Source: Telmatactis stephensoni
Lineage: Eukaryota; Cnidaria; Anthozoa; Actiniaria; Isophelliidae
NCBI GenBank assembly: GCA_029948255.1
Contig: JALIZF010001879.1
Span: 868,001-932,000, forward strand
Length of the DNA stretch: 64,000 bases
Direction of reading: 5' to 3'
Shown here piece after piece: positions 1 to 12,391 of the stretch. Each line of letters begins with the position of its first letter. Position 1 is the stretch's first letter. The position numbers were made by a program, and so were the translations under genes. The notes under the pieces are model-generated. The model had not been told where the DNA came from. It ran no database searches and saw only the letters and a program-made list of their open reading frames with translations.

Positions 1-626
1 GACATTTAATGAAAATCAATCAATCTGAAAATATTGTACGGAATAAAACTAACCATACACTTTGACTTTTCGTTACTTTACAATTTACTTATTATTCTAA
101 TCTATATCATTTTCAAGAAGTAAACAGTGGTTAACACTCGACGGAGAGTTTTTCAGACAACGCGGCGATGGCAAATGTTTATCGTAGAGTAAACGTTTTG
201 CATACATGAATATTACTGTCATTCGCAATAGTATTTACGTACACTAATATCACTGGTGCTTTTTTCAATTAACTATAATTTCGAAGTTGAAGATTTACAT
301 TTTACAATCATTTTGAAAACAAGTACCGTCAATACTACAAGCTCAATAGTTGGTCCACGACGTACAGATTGAAGCTCATGTCTGTCCATTTCTATATAAC
401 TAATTTTAAACTAATTAGTAACTCTTGCATTTAGAAAGTACAATATGTGGAGACTTGTAGCATAAAGGAGAGAGAGAGAATAAAATATGTTTAACAGTTT
501 TTTCCTTACTGAGTTTCCTTACTGCAGAGTTTTGGGTTGTAACGTAAAGTCTGCGTAATCTGACTACCTGATCGATGGCGTCCAAATCAGAGCGAATAAA
601 ATGTCTTGCCTCTCTCCATCGGGACA
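1..626. other. 3' flank of the GPCR gene, no other gene seen
   Basis: AT-rich sequence with no recognisable coding similarity. Because the GPCR lies on the minus strand, this stretch is its downstream side and probably includes its 3' UTR. A purine-rich GAGAGAGA tract lies near 468-480. I see no RNA gene and no clear transposon here. Confidence 0.5.
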
Positions 627-1781
627 TTAATGTTTGCATTTACAAAGCACAATTTTTTTGAAGGCCATAGCATAAAACCTACTCATGGTTCCGTAGCAAA
701 GAGGGTGTAGCGCGCTCGGGAAACACGTCATCAGCAAGAGGTACTTGCGAATGACATACGTATATTTCCAAGTTATTAGTTCATGCTTAAATAGCTCAAA
801 CACATGGAAAATCTGATATGGCAAGTAGAAGATGAGAAATACCAAAACTATGATGTAAAACATCTTCGTAAGGTCGCCCTCTTGGTCGAGGAGTGCTTTC
901 ACCTCTGGTTTTTCTCTTGTTTCTCGTTCTTCTTGAGCACGTGTGACAATGTCTTGGAGTGGTAGCGTTTGCTCGACGGTAGGGGGTGAAGAGCCTCGGT
1001 GGATATCTAGGTTGTAGTCTGTGACTCTTGTAGTGGAGACAGTTGAATCCATCCTTGATCTTGCATTCTTTATTATACTTCTCACTTCCTTCTTAATGTT
1101 TACGGTAACAGCACCGTAGGAGAGCATCATGATAAGCACTTGAATCACAAAACAAAGGAAAAACCTCACAATGCTGTAGGTTCTTCTTGTATTACTAAAT
1201 CCCCATTCCTTGTCGCCCGGGTATCTTGGCATACAGTATCGATCCGGCGGGTTTCTCGGCACGACGATAACATGGTGGTATATGAATAACGGGGCACAAA
1301 CAGCCAAAGCATAGAACCATATTCCACCGATTATAAGTCGGACTTGCCTTTTTGACGAAGGAAAGTTCATTCCAAAGCCCGAAATTACTTGATATCGCCG
1401 TATAGAAATAATAGCAATTGTAGTTGTGACAACTGTAAGAGATGCGGCTTGAAAAGGAAAAATTATATTACATAGGAAACCTCCAAAGACCCAATTGCTT
1501 AACTCTATGTAAGTTACAGTGAAGAGTGTACAGATTGTGCTGACGATTTCCCCAACTGCTAAGTTCGTTACTAAACAATAAACAAACGGAGTGTAGCGTT
1601 TGCCAAGTATTGCCTTGATAACCATGAAGTTACCAACCAATGCCGCTACAAGAACGATGCCAAACATTACGAGCCGGAACATTCGTAGTTCTTCAGGTTC
1701 TTTATAAGCTGTCGTCGTTTCAACTGTTGGAGGGCTACTACATGATGCATTGATGCAATTGCTTGAGTTATTGAACGCCAT
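627..1781 (-). CDS. Class A (rhodopsin-like) G protein-coupled receptor, orphan, intronless
   Basis: A 384-residue single-exon seven-helix receptor for the plasma membrane. The extracellular N terminus has three N-glycosylation sequons (N4, N5, N11). TM1 carries the GN pair (G50-N51). TM2 reads NLAVGE, so the usual Asp2.50 is Glu78. C104 at the top of TM3 and the Cys in DRYCMP of loop 2 would form the conserved disulfide. The DRY motif is replaced by RRY (R128-R129-Y130), the TM6 CWxP by FYLP, and the TM7 NPxxY by HPLCY. Intracellular loop 3 is long and rich in Ser, Thr and Glu. The short tail ends in KCKH with Cys residues that could be palmitoylated. The general pattern resembles peptide or amine receptors, but no ligand can be assigned. 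The ATG at 1781 is chosen because it gives a complete N terminus; the frame is uninterrupted to the stop at 627. Confidence 0.9.
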   Translation of the reverse strand: MAFNNSSNCINASCSSPPTVETTTAYKEPEELRMFRLVMFGIVLVAALVGNFMVIKAILGKRYTPFVYCLVTNLAVGEIVSTICTLFTVTYIELSNWVFGGFLCNIIFPFQAASLTVVTTTIAIISIRRYQVISGFGMNFPSSKRQVRLIIGGIWFYALAVCAPLFIYHHVIVVPRNPPDRYCMPRYPGDKEWGFSNTRRTYSIVRFFLCFVIQVLIMMLSYGAVTVNIKKEVRSIIKNARSRMDSTVSTTRVTDYNLDIHRGSSPPTVEQTLPLQDIVTRAQEERETREKPEVKALLDQEGDLTKMFYIIVLVFLIFYLPYQIFHVFELFKHELITWKYTYVIRKYLLLMTCFPSALHPLCYGTMSRFYAMAFKKIVLCKCKH

Positions 1782-4700
1782 GTTTCAATTTTGGAAATCC
1801 TTCTCTTCGACAACTGTATAAGGATCTATAATATGGAGTTGTTTTGCTTGTTTGGCTAGAATAACAAGTCTGTTTGATGGTTTTAAATGTGTCAGAGCAC
1901 GGTACGTGGATAAAGTGTTTCTACACTCCAAGACAACCCCGTATAAATATGTAGTCTTGGCGCCAAGCTGGTAATTACAGTCGACTTTGACGGTCTAATT
2001 CATTCATAAATTTTGACGCTCGGTTCCGAGTACTACCTACCTCGAAATAGTATATGTAAAGTGACCCGAGCCTAATTGCGCTCACAGTGCATCCGGTCTT
2101 GAACTAGTCTTTCGTCAATGGTTTCACTTTCACTGATGCATTTTTATCTCACATAAAACCTTTTGTCTGTGTGGGCATAATATTTAACTCCAATTTGCGG
2201 CTACGGAGCCATGTCGACTGGCGTTCCCACCAAACGCCGTAGAAAACCACCCTCTTGACTTTTCTCCAGTTAAAACCATGGGCTTCAATTATCTGCCCTA
2301 CTCTTTATCGTCTATCGAAATGAAAACTAGCCAGAACATTACCCAAAACAATATTTGCCTTAACAGGTGTAAATGACTACCAGAACGCGCGATAAACATC
2401 CCTATCAATGAAAAATATGCTCCCTCACGGACTATGAGGTTGCTATGACTACTTTGCTGATGTCATTGATATGTTGTTTTGTATTATTTTCGCTTTGGCT
2501 AAACAAAAGATTCGTATACATAAAGACAGTGTAGGACTGTACCAACTTGACTAATTGAACAAGCCAGCAAGAGACAGGTGGCTGACACCTCTAACGAGAG
2601 TTTGACAACACAAAACGTTTGTCTGTATTTAGCGAACGGCTTGTATATATCTCTATATAACTATATATGTATTAAGAGCGACTTGCTGGCCGGGTCATTT
2701 GCTTTGTTACATTGGCTTGCATTTTGTATATCTTATTCAAAGTCCGCCATACAAGCGCTTTGTGAATATTTTCGACCCCCAATCCGGCTTCGCTGATTAT
2801 TTGCTATCTGGCTTCCAAAAACTTTATGGTTTATTGAGGGCTTCTGTGGTTATTTCAGAAAACTCATTTCGACAAATGATTGAGGTGTGTGAATGACTGT
2901 ATAGTAAAACAGAGGTTTGATAGCCGTATGCCTATTTCCCATTGTTGTCAGTTGAGAGATATAGGCGTTATGACGCCTTGAAACAAACTCGGTTAAGCAT
3001 GGCCAAGAGATAAGTAAAAAGAAAGGAATGTAAAAAGTCTACTTGACTATTTCTATAATATTCCACATTGGTAATCCAATTAAATCCACCACAAGACCGT
3101 CAGTTTTCAGAATGTCATGAAAGTGGCTCAACTGTCACTATCTTAGAAGTTAGGTCGATACAATCTCCGGCCGAATATGACATTATGGCTTGGAGATATC
3201 ATTTAATTAGAAATTCCATCTGAACGACAAAACTGTCTCAAAAAGAGCTTGGCTGGAAAGTCTTTACTAATCTTTTTTATTGTTTAATCTGTTTATTGTA
3301 TAAATCCTGAATGCGCTTGTGTAGCTGTTTCCTTATATTTTTGTGTGTGTATATTTTTGTGTGTGTAATTTACTTCAGTTTACGTTTTGTACATATTTTC
3401 CGATTGCTCTGCGGCTCTCAGCGAGTTCATGAATACATTATTGAATTAATAGTATCTTTTCAAGACTCAACGCTTGTATATACTAACAGCCTAAAGGTCG
3501 GCCATAGTGTCAATTTTAGCTTTAAACACATTGTATATACAAACGTAGCAACATTTCACTGATAGAAATTTTCAAAAATCATTCCAATTAGCAATTCAAT
3601 GTTTTAAACCGAAACCTCACTTCATTGATCTGAAAAGCAACCATTAAAGAACTGTGACAGAAGCGTTTCACTTTCTTTTAACAGTTTCTTATCATATCAA
3701 TCTTTTGATATATCTTGAAATCTTATTGTTCCTTCGCAATTCCATACCCATTTGCACGCAAAAGCAAGCTGTAACTTAATAGACATTAAGCGCGCGTGCT
3801 TGTTCTCTAGTTTAGTGTATTCCTGCAATCGTAGTAACGAGCAAGAGTCAGGTAGCTTTACTTCGATCAGTTCATATCGGTGATGAATATCAAACCTGAT
3901 ATATCGGCTGTCTAGGCTGGCTGACTCATAGCTCTTAAGGTTCCTTCTGTTTGTGTTTTTAGCCATTGCGTTGGTTGAAAATTTTCCTTCTTGGATTTAA
4001 TTTTCTGCATGTTCTCGAAAAATGGTATTTGTCTTTCATTTAAGTATTATTTTGTGCCTTTTCGATCAATATCAATCGTATTGAGGCCGGTAAATCGTGC
4101 TCTTTCTTTCCTTTATTAATTCGGCTCTCTTTCATTCATTACTCCATTCTCATATATTTTATTCTATTTTCTTCTTTCGCGTTTATTCATTTTTTTCTTT
4201 GCTTCGTTTCTCTCCCTCCCTCCTCCTCTCTCTCGCTTTTCCTCCCTTTTTCATTTATTTCTCTTTCTTCCTCCCTCTTTCATAAATTGGTAATTCGTTT
4301 TGCTCAGTAATTAGTTGCTTTTCAATTTTCATCCTTTCCGTCACTCCTACAAAATAGCAAGAGAATAGTTTCATTAATTTCTTTGTCTTTCTCGTTTTTA
4401 TTTTTACATTTATGTTCCATTGTTTCTTCAGGCTTAATTTCCTTCGATCTCCGGCCTGCTTTTACTTTCTTTTATTTTCCTTCGAGTTCTGTCGCTGGAA
4501 AGATATCAATGAATGCCTTTCACCCTCCTCACAACTATCAAAGTTTGCTATACTTGAATGTCACATTTAATATACATTTATAAACGAATCGTATATTGTT
4601 TTTAGTTTTCTCTGTACTTCCATGATGTCTTCCATATATACTTCCTTGATTTCTTATCCACACGAGCGTTTTACCGTCAAGGATGTTTTGAAAATGACTA

Positions 4701-7055
4701 GCGTACCTAATATATATCACCAATTACTGTGAGGTGGATTGTTGTCAAACTTTTGCTTTCCTTATTTTGTTATATAACTAATGGCTTTAACCTTCATTAT
4801 TTTTATAGTCTATTTTTCTTGTCAGAGCACCTTCAGCTAAAAGCAATTTAAATTTAACAGTTCGACTGTAGAGAAACTTCGAGAATTACGACGATAGATG
4901 AGATGAATTAAGACCTGCACCCTCTCTCAAAATAAAGTTCATAAGTAGTCATCATTATTATTATTTCAATGGAGCAGGTAGCGAGTAGGCCTGAAGGCCA
5001 TTTATTCAGACTTTCTTCGATCTTCCATTCAAGTTTTCTTTCAATCGGTAATTCACTCTATATGCTAATTCATTCCCTCTTTCTTTGATTATATCAGCCC
5101 ATTCATTTAGACTTTCTTTGATCAGTGCCGCGCTCAAAGTTATCCATCCACTTTTTTTCTATCTACCGTTTATTCAGATTTTCCTCATTCATGCAAATTT
5201 TCCTTCTATCATCCATTGAATCTTTTTTTCTTATTGATTCAGACTTTGATCATCCATTCAAACCTTAGCTTCCTTTCTATCGACCATTCGTTCAGACTCT
5301 ATTTCTATTTCTGTTCTATTTCATTCTATTCTGATCATTTTATCATTCGTTTAGATTTTTTTATGTATTTTTTCTCCATTTACTCATTCCTTCACTTACT
5401 CACATACTCACTCACTCACTCACTCACTCACTCATTCATTCATTCATTCATCCATCCATCCATTCATCCATCCATCCATCCATCCATCCATCCATCCATC
5501 CATTCATCCATCCATCCATCCATCCATCCATCCATTCATCCCATCCATTCATTCATTCATTCATTCATTCATTCAATCATTCGATAATCTGACGCTTTCA
5601 TTATGCTTGCGAGTTTTAAGATCCTGGGTAGACCATATTGATTATTATTATTTATTTATTATAGATATATCATTTCAACGAATACTGCCTTGCGGGTAGA
5701 TTGTTGAGCTGAGCTCCGGGACTAGAGGTAGTATAACGCCCTAGTATAGGACCGGATAGATCAGTGCTCGTGAATTAAACTGAAAAAAGTGCAGTGTGCT
5801 TTAAAAGAGCGACATGTCTCGATTAACACTAAGTGTCATCGTAGGTTAAAATTGGACGACACAAATTAGTTATATCATCATTGCAAATTGCAAGTTTTTT
5901 CGCTGCTGAAAATAAATCAAGAACAACAGATGGAACAACTTCTCTGCGCGGCTATTCATGTTCGGCTAGCTTTGGTCGATATACACATAAACGGTACATA
6001 ATTCAAAGTGTCAAATTAATGTCATTTGCTTCAAAAACATCTTCACCACAAATCAAGATGAAACAAACTTGGCCTTTGATAATTACCTCGGTATCAATCA
6101 AGCCAAAATCACTTAAAAAGCAACTTATTAAGTGTGGTCTGATAAAACAGCCGTCCATTGTCACTCCCACTTGGTCCACGCAAAATTCCGAAATAAGGTT
6201 GCGTAAAGGTAAAGAATATTTCTCAAAAAAAGCGAAAAGAAAGAAAGAAAGGAAATGAATGAAAGAAAGAAAGAAAATAAGAACAAAAAAGCAAGGAACG
6301 AACGAAGAGCAGGAAGAAAAGAAGAAAAAGAGATAAAAGGGAGGTAGCAATGGCAAAAGGATATAAATCTAGGTGTAAATCTGTAGAAAATTCGACCGCT
6401 GCTGTGTAAATATATTAGTTAATTCTAAGATTACACAAATAAACATGGAGTGAAGTGAAGTGAAAAAGATGAGGCTTCGGGGATCGCGATACACGGCTAG
6501 GTACCGCAGCAGTACATTTTCTCTTGTTGTCATGTAGTAAGACCCTTTAATTTGTACAAAATCGAGACAAGAAAATCATGGTCTTATCGGTATTATCGGG
6601 GTACCGTATTAATGGAGCTGTTCAATAAGACCCCGATGGGACTGATATATATATAAAGAATGTCTTTGAATACCTTTAGGGGAATTGGTTTAACGATTTT
6701 CAGGTGGGGCGCCGTTGGGGCCGGGATAACGATTTTTACTGCGATTGACTAACAATACACAAGAAAACTAATTTCCTTGAGTGCACACAATATGAGGAAC
6801 TTGCCAAAATTTGCTAAATTATAGTGTCGCTAAAAATAGTAAACTTAATTAATGAAAGTAAGGCGTATTTTTAAACGGGCGTCCATTACACAAAGTTTCT
6901 ATTATCACAAAAGAGTCCCTGAAACAACAAAAGTCGTTATTACATAGTGAACAGCAAGAAAGCAACCAACTTGACCATATGCCTTTCTGCGGTCTTTATG
7001 CCGCATTGTGGTACCAATAACTATGGAACCAATTTGTCTCCACGATCGGTCCAAA
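1782..7055. other. Intergenic region without a supported gene
   Basis: No open frame here has convincing coding character. Frames at 3697-3966 (-) and 5881-6258 (+) are short, unspliced and match nothing I recognise; the second ends in a lysine run made by a purine-rich tract (6225-6345). A pyrimidine-rich stretch spans about 4097-4280 and a tetranucleotide array lies at 5389-5580 (listed separately). The first few hundred bases upstream of 1782 presumably contain the GPCR promoter, but I could not identify a core element. Confidence 0.5.
5389..5580. repeat. Compound tetranucleotide microsatellite (CACT/CATT/CATC)n
   Basis: The run passes from CACT units through CATT to a long CATC stretch and back to CATT, all sharing the register CAnn. 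It opens a 123-residue frame made of Ser-Ile-His-Pro repeats, which is a by-product of the repeat and not a gene. Confidence 0.95.
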
Positions 7056-7408
7056 TTAAAGGGTACTTATGGATGAAAATAAATTCAAATTCGAAATTAA
7101 CTTGAAACTTAATAAAACCTAGCTATCTGTACAACTCTCAATAATCACCAAAAGCAACATTTTCTATATTTTCTGACGCGGAGACGAACAGAAATTGTCA
7201 AGCATTTTAGCATTTAAGTTGTGAGTAAATGACGTCATTTACTCAACCCTATCGTTCTTTTAGACTTTATATTAAAATTTCTCTTTGATAATGAGCTTGA
7301 AATGCAGATTTTTGGGAAGAGGATAGCTAGTTGATAAACTACATTCATCTTCAGATAGAATTAATCAGTTTTGAATTTTCATCGATTTTCATCCAAGTGG
7401 GCCTTTAA
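7056..7408. mobile_element. MITE with TTAA target duplication (family T1, copy 1)
   Basis: TTAA at 7056-7059 and 7405-7408 bracket about 345 bp whose ends are inverted repeats: AGGGTACTTATGGATGAAAA on the left, and the complement of ATTTTCATCCAAGTGGGCCT on the right. The centre contains a palindromic AAATGACGTCATTT core. A second copy in the opposite orientation lies at 35716-36045. TTAA target duplication is typical of piggyBac-type transposition; no transposase is encoded. Confidence 0.8.
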
Positions 7409-9195
7409 GATACCGAAAAAGATTAAAATAATACTCAGATGTTGCCAGCCAGGAAACCTTGATTTAGAATTCTCTAGAAAAACAGCTTGAAATATTATAC
7501 AGCTTTAAAGCTTGTTTTAATTTGTTTCCTTTTTGTTTATTTTCGTTGTCTGGGTTTGGGGATTCAATTTTCCTCTGTCTATATTTTCTGTGCCTAATGT
7601 GTTTTTCTTCTGGGATCTTTAACGCTCGCTCATTTCCTTGTTGCTTTCCGCTTAATTGTCTTCATATACAAATTTAGCTTTTCTTAATCGTTCCATTGTG
7701 TATTAATTTCAGTTCCTTTCTTCTTTATACATTTCTTTTTTCTGTTGATCTCTTTCTTTAATCAGGGGGCGTTATTTAATATTTGTCCAGACATTAGTTG
7801 ACCTCAGTCAATATAACCATTTAAGACGACGCACAGGCATTAAGCCAAAGTGTCTTATCACATGCTGCTTCAATATTTTATATCTTTGTTCCTTCTTTTA
7901 TCCTTGGTTAAGTTCGTCTGGGAATGAAAAACAGAATTCTTGTTCTAGACCCTGAGCAATATGTACCCAGATATATGTACTAAACTGTGATTGGCTCACG
8001 CTTACTTAGATTCTAAGAGCGTTTGTGATTGGTCCAAACCTAACCAGGGTCTTGTTCGACTGTAACGCAGACTGCATTAGTGTGCCTAATTAGTGTATAT
8101 ATGGACCTTTACCATTTACAATTCTTTTCGATTCTAAATTAATAATAATAATAATAATATAAATGCTTGTAGAGCGTCTATACAAGTCAGTTCTAGGCGC
8201 TGTATAAAAATTAAAAAGAAAAATTATAAATTGTAGGCCAGTTTAAATAAATAGGTCTTGACACTAGTCTTGAAGGATTAAACTAAAAAAAAATTAAACT
8301 CCAACCAAGATAGTCGTGGCCACGACAAGTGGTCCAAGAGAACAGACCTTCATGAGACACCTATTCAAGATCATTTGTACAAACATTCATTGGTTACGTT
8401 ATATCAGCTGGTGCAGTTTTCCAAGTCAGTTTCTTTGTTCTTTGAGATTACGCAGTATGAGCCTTATTAAACAGTACGATGATAAAAACTGCAATCAAAT
8501 GTGTGCCCCCAATGAAAACATTTATCAGTTTAAGGTGGCCCGTACCTATTGATTTGTTTGTCAGACATGAATTTCAATCGCGTCTTTTTACATCAAAACC
8601 TTGTCCGATTTCTGAGAAATTTGCAGCCATTTGTCTTCAAGCCTTGAACTTTGCACCGATAATGATTTTTCTGCGAATTAGATTAAATAATTTGAGATAT
8701 CAGGCGATTTTTAAAAGTAGTTTTATGAGAAAAATTGGTCATAAATCCAAAAATCTAAGGTTTATTTTTTTCCTATTTCATTAATCCAATTTAAAGGCAC
8801 AGAGGACTACATACAACATGTATCGCGCCAATTTAATCCTTAGAAGTTGCGATACAAAATTTGATGTAGATATCGCTCAGCGATAGTCAGTAAAGTAGTA
8901 ACTCGCGCTTCGCGATCGCAAATTAAAATGTACTGATTTTACAAAATCCGAAACTAGTTATATATGCTAACTACTCATTTACTGAATCAGAAATGTAGTA
9001 CTTTTGAGTTACTTTCATGCCTTACTTTGACGAGCGGCTCGCGCTTCGCGCTCGCATAATGTCGTTATTGTAAATGGTTTCTGAAAATGTTCTGCTTGCT
9101 CTCAGAAGAGTCTATACTCTGTGCGTAACATATTACTTGATGATTCATTGCTTTACTAAGATAATGAAATTAAGTTTACTATTTCACGAGAATCC
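7409..9195. other. Intergenic region with repeat tails, no gene
   Basis: Contains an (AAT)n tract at about 8138-8160 followed by a sequence (to about 8260) that looks like the reverse-oriented 3' tail of a retroposon. Two short CG-rich palindromic pieces built on CTCGCGCTTCGCG lie near 8909-8930 and 9040-9056. Overlapping frames at 8316-8784 have no recognisable product. Confidence 0.5.
8136..8265 (-). repeat. Putative retroposon 3' tail with (AAT)n
   Basis: An (AAT)n microsatellite is joined to a 60-bp non-repetitive segment containing GCTTGTAGAGCGTCTATACA. A simple-repeat tail next to a compact conserved-looking segment is the usual look of a SINE or LINE 3' end inserted on the minus strand. 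The family is not identified. Confidence 0.35.
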
Positions 9196-9564
9196 GATCC
9201 TAAATGGACGGGGATGCTCGTCGTACCTTTTAGGGGTGAAATTCTGCAATGTGGTACCTTTTAGAGTCTCAGACTTAATTGGACTACCAGAGACATAGCT
9301 GGTACCTTTTAGGGACTGTTTTGGGGTAAATAAACTACCTAGAATAAGCATGAAAGGGACAATTTCGATGATCTGAATTGAATGTTCAAAGCACATCGAT
9401 AACAAGTGTTTCATTACTTTAATTCTTTATTATTGTTTTTGGATTGGTACCTTTTAGGGGTAGAAATCAATTGTTGCCACTCCCACTCAGGTACCTTTTA
9501 GGGGTCATTTTCAAAATTTCCGACGAGCATCCCCGTCCTCTTATATATAGGAGTCCCCCCCGGG
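9196..9564. mobile_element. GGTACCTTTTAGGG-box element, copy A (hAT-like, left end degraded)
   Basis: About 370 bp related to the better-preserved element at 15603-16027. It has five GTACCTTTTAG boxes near 9224, 9251, 9301, 9448 and 9491, outer ATGGACGGGGATGCTCGTCG and its inverted match CGACGAGCATCCCCGTCC, and a right end in GGAGTCCCCCCCGGG. The left terminal G-run seen in copy B is missing or replaced, so target duplication cannot be seen. Confidence 0.7.
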
Positions 9565-10565
9565 AACTCAACTCAACCTCTAACTTGGTGATTAATCTAT
9601 CTCGAATTCACTGTGAGTCCGTTTCTTTGTCTGTCAATCATGGCCGCATCTACACGATAAAGTATTCTCTTGATACGTTTTCCTTCACAAGGAAAGCTTG
9701 CTTGTGTAGACGACAAAAATATTGCCATCTTTTTAAGGAAAGCGTGTTTGTGTACAAGTGCGGCTCAACTTCAGTGATACTGTTTTGAGTTTTGTTTCTT
9801 CAACAAATGAAATTCACATTCTGCACAAACTTGGTCCAATGCAAAACATTTACCACCAGCACCCCAACAACATCATGAAATATATATCATAATTTTCCAT
9901 TTTAATGAATGACGACATGGACGACAAGGTGCGTTGTCATTGACTGTCATGTACGGGCTCACTATGAATCGAACTAAACTTTTCCCTCGTTACACTCTAA
10001 CTCTCTTGTTTTCTATTGTATGAATCTGATTATTACACTTTAAAAATACACATTATTTCACGGGTTAGAGTGATAGCACCGGCGTACTCAACTACTCAAA
10101 TATAACTGAGTAAATTTACTCGGATAAATGAGTTACTGTGGATGCACCATTTTGCTCAAGTTTTTGAGTAAATATACTCGCGCGTTTTTGCAGTGATCTC
10201 TCTCTCTCTCTCTCCGGCTCCAGGTTAGGTCATATTCACGATATCGTGTTTACTTAGTTGCATACTAACTACTAGCACACGGTTGCTTAACATTTCACTA
10301 CCATTTTTTTCATTGCAAATTGAGTGTATTTGTTATATATTTTTCTGGTGTTCCTAAATACATCGTTGACATTTTTGTCTTTACTTCGCCAGGGTTATCA
10401 TCGTCCGTCCTCTCATTACTGGACTTTTCGCTTTTAATTCTTGCTGAGCCAGTCGTTCCGTAACATATCTTTTTGTTTTCCACAATCATCCAAAGACTTT
10501 ATTGGATGTGACTCTGAAAATTTAAAGAGAACTCGAACGATTTATGCTACAAATTAACACTTTCA

Positions 10566-10642
10566 ATATATATTGTGACATTGAATCTTAGTATCCAGTC
10601 TTAACCAGTAGGTCTACTGTGCTGTATTTTTACTGCCAGACA
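10566..10642 (+). promoter_or_regulatory. Candidate core promoter of secreted-peptide copy A
   Basis: A TATATATTGTGAC sequence lies about 75 bases before the start codon at 10643. The same block (TATATTGTGACATTGAATC) precedes copy B at about 16452. Conservation in both paralogues and a TATA-like core make it a reasonable promoter guess; there is no expression evidence. Confidence 0.35.
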
Positions 10643-11717
10643 ATGAACAAGTTCATAATGTGCAGTTTTTTCCTGGTCTTTTTGCTTTTTACAATGGCCA
10701 ATCAAAGGTGACTTATAATTGACACTTATTGACTGGGACCAAGGGAAACAGTTATTTTTGTGGTGCCGATTTCAAAGTGCGAGAATTTATTTCAAAGTGA
10801 GCCGGAACATCCCATTTGAAATTTTCGTGGAAATTGTTCTAAAAATGGTCATTATCAACTCTTAGACAAGTATTTGTTAAAAATGAAAGAAAAAGGAAGT
10901 ATCTTTCGTTGTTTTTCGAATCTAATGGTAGTTAATTGTTTTTGAATCATACGGGACGAAATTGCAAGCGCACAGAAATCTCACCTGTAGTCGAAAATAT
11001 TGTTCTCTCTCAAGTATTAAAAGGAGCGATACACACTTAACGTGTATCTATTGAGTCGTATGGGTACACTTGGTCGGTTGTTAAGTACTCAAGAAGCTAG
11101 AGCGGCACTCGGTTTTCGTATTGTGCGGCTGTCACGCGCCTCTTTCGTCGTCATAGCTGCTTAGACATCTCTCACGTATACACGAATGAGCGCACCGTCG
11201 GCTTCCTGGGAGACTAGCTTATAGCGTTGCTTGTAGCTAAAGGAACTTCCGACGTTAAATACAGAGCTTTACCTTGTTTTTTTTTACTCAATATGAAAAT
11301 TCGATAGCTGCATGACCAGTGTGTACACCAATGTCGTAAGTACAGCAATGGCATGCATAGGGCTGTGTAATATCCATAGCAAATTAATTGTCAGGGTTTT
11401 TTTCAATTTTAGAAAGGTTTCCTCACGTTAATAAAAGAGTTTTTACACAAGGGTACCTAAAATTTCATATCGTTCATATCCTGTCGTAGTTTTAAATTTC
11501 GAATTATTTTATAATCGTCAAGATGAGTAACAGTAAGGCATGATTCATAACGTATGGCCTATTTTTGTAATCAGTTGATAGCTCTCTCTATATGGTTACT
11601 CAGTCTGTACACTAATTTTATTTCCATAGCGAGGCTTTCCGCCAAAAGGAGGAGACGGGCTTCTGGCCTCGTCAAACGAAAAAGATGAACTATTATCTTA
11701 TTGATGAAGTTGATTAA
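10643..11717 (+). pseudogene. Secreted-peptide gene copy A, probably decayed
   Basis: Exon 1 (10643-10707) encodes a signal peptide beginning MNKFIMCSFFLVF, nearly identical to copy B. It is followed by a weak donor (GTGACT instead of GTGAGT). The homologous second exon starts after TTTCCATAG at 11630. Relative to copy B it has a 4-base length difference just after the acceptor, which shifts the frame out of the basic KRRRR-containing region. It also lacks about 300 bases that hold the C-terminal half of the B product. As spliced, it would give a 50-residue product with an unrelated tail ending at 11717. I read this as a pseudogene or a strongly altered paralogue; a functional short form cannot be excluded. 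Confidence 0.5.
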
Positions 11718-11764
11718 TAGACAGAATTACAAAGTAAGTTCCATAAGGCATTAGCACCATTAAA

Positions 11765-12063
11765 GCAGATCAGATTTCGTGTGAGTGTGAGTGTGAAACG
11801 GACCGCGCCGTGCCGTGACCGTGTCGATCAGTGCCGCCGTTGTCTATAGAGTCGTTTTCGTATGAGTGGGAAACTTACCGTACTGTATCGTAACTGTATG
11901 TACAAGTGTCATAGTTTCTATAAAAACACTCGAAATTCCTGCTGTAACCGTATCGTATTGTAACCGTACAGTGAACCGTACTCATACGAAAACCACTCTA
12001 TAATAATCATTCGAAGCTCCTGCCGTAGCCGTGTCGTTTTCACAGTCATACGAAATCTGCTCT
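11765..12063. mobile_element. TA-flanked MITE (family M1) with a second copy nested inside it
   Basis: The outer element starts GCAGATCAGATTTCGTGTGA and ends CATACGAAATCTGCTCT. Inside it, about 11848-11999, is another member of the same family with its own ends (CGTTTTCGTATGAGTGGG and CATACGAAAACCACTC). Family hallmarks are CCGTGCCGTGACCGTG, a central ACATTCGAAATTCCTGC and inverted termini around TTTCGTATGA. Confidence 0.75.
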
Positions 12064-12391
12064 ATAAAGCTTAGCACAGTCTGAGCGACGTGTTGCAGTG
12101 CATGGTTGATCATGAGTCAGGATTTTTCCAGAGGTATGCACGTGCGAATTTAATTATACATGTTTAAATGCGCTATATAAGTAATAAACTATGTAATATT
12201 ACCATTTATAAAATATTTGAGATATAACGCATGCGCGCTGATTTGCTGGCCACCGTTTTTATATCGGAGGACAGACACATGGCTTACACAACGCACAAAC
12301 ACTTTGAAAAGGTTTACTGATAACAGCAATATAAAACGATCGCTAATGTCTGTTAAGTACTGTAAGGTAGAAATCCCTGGAAGATGTAGAG

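Noticed and set aside
5216..5587. 123-codon frame rich in Ser-Ile-His-Pro
   Set aside because: Produced entirely by the CATC/CATT microsatellite.
8316..8784. Overlapping plus-strand frames before the duplication
   Set aside because: No domain, no codon-use pattern, and the frames run into retroposon-tail and MITE-like sequence.
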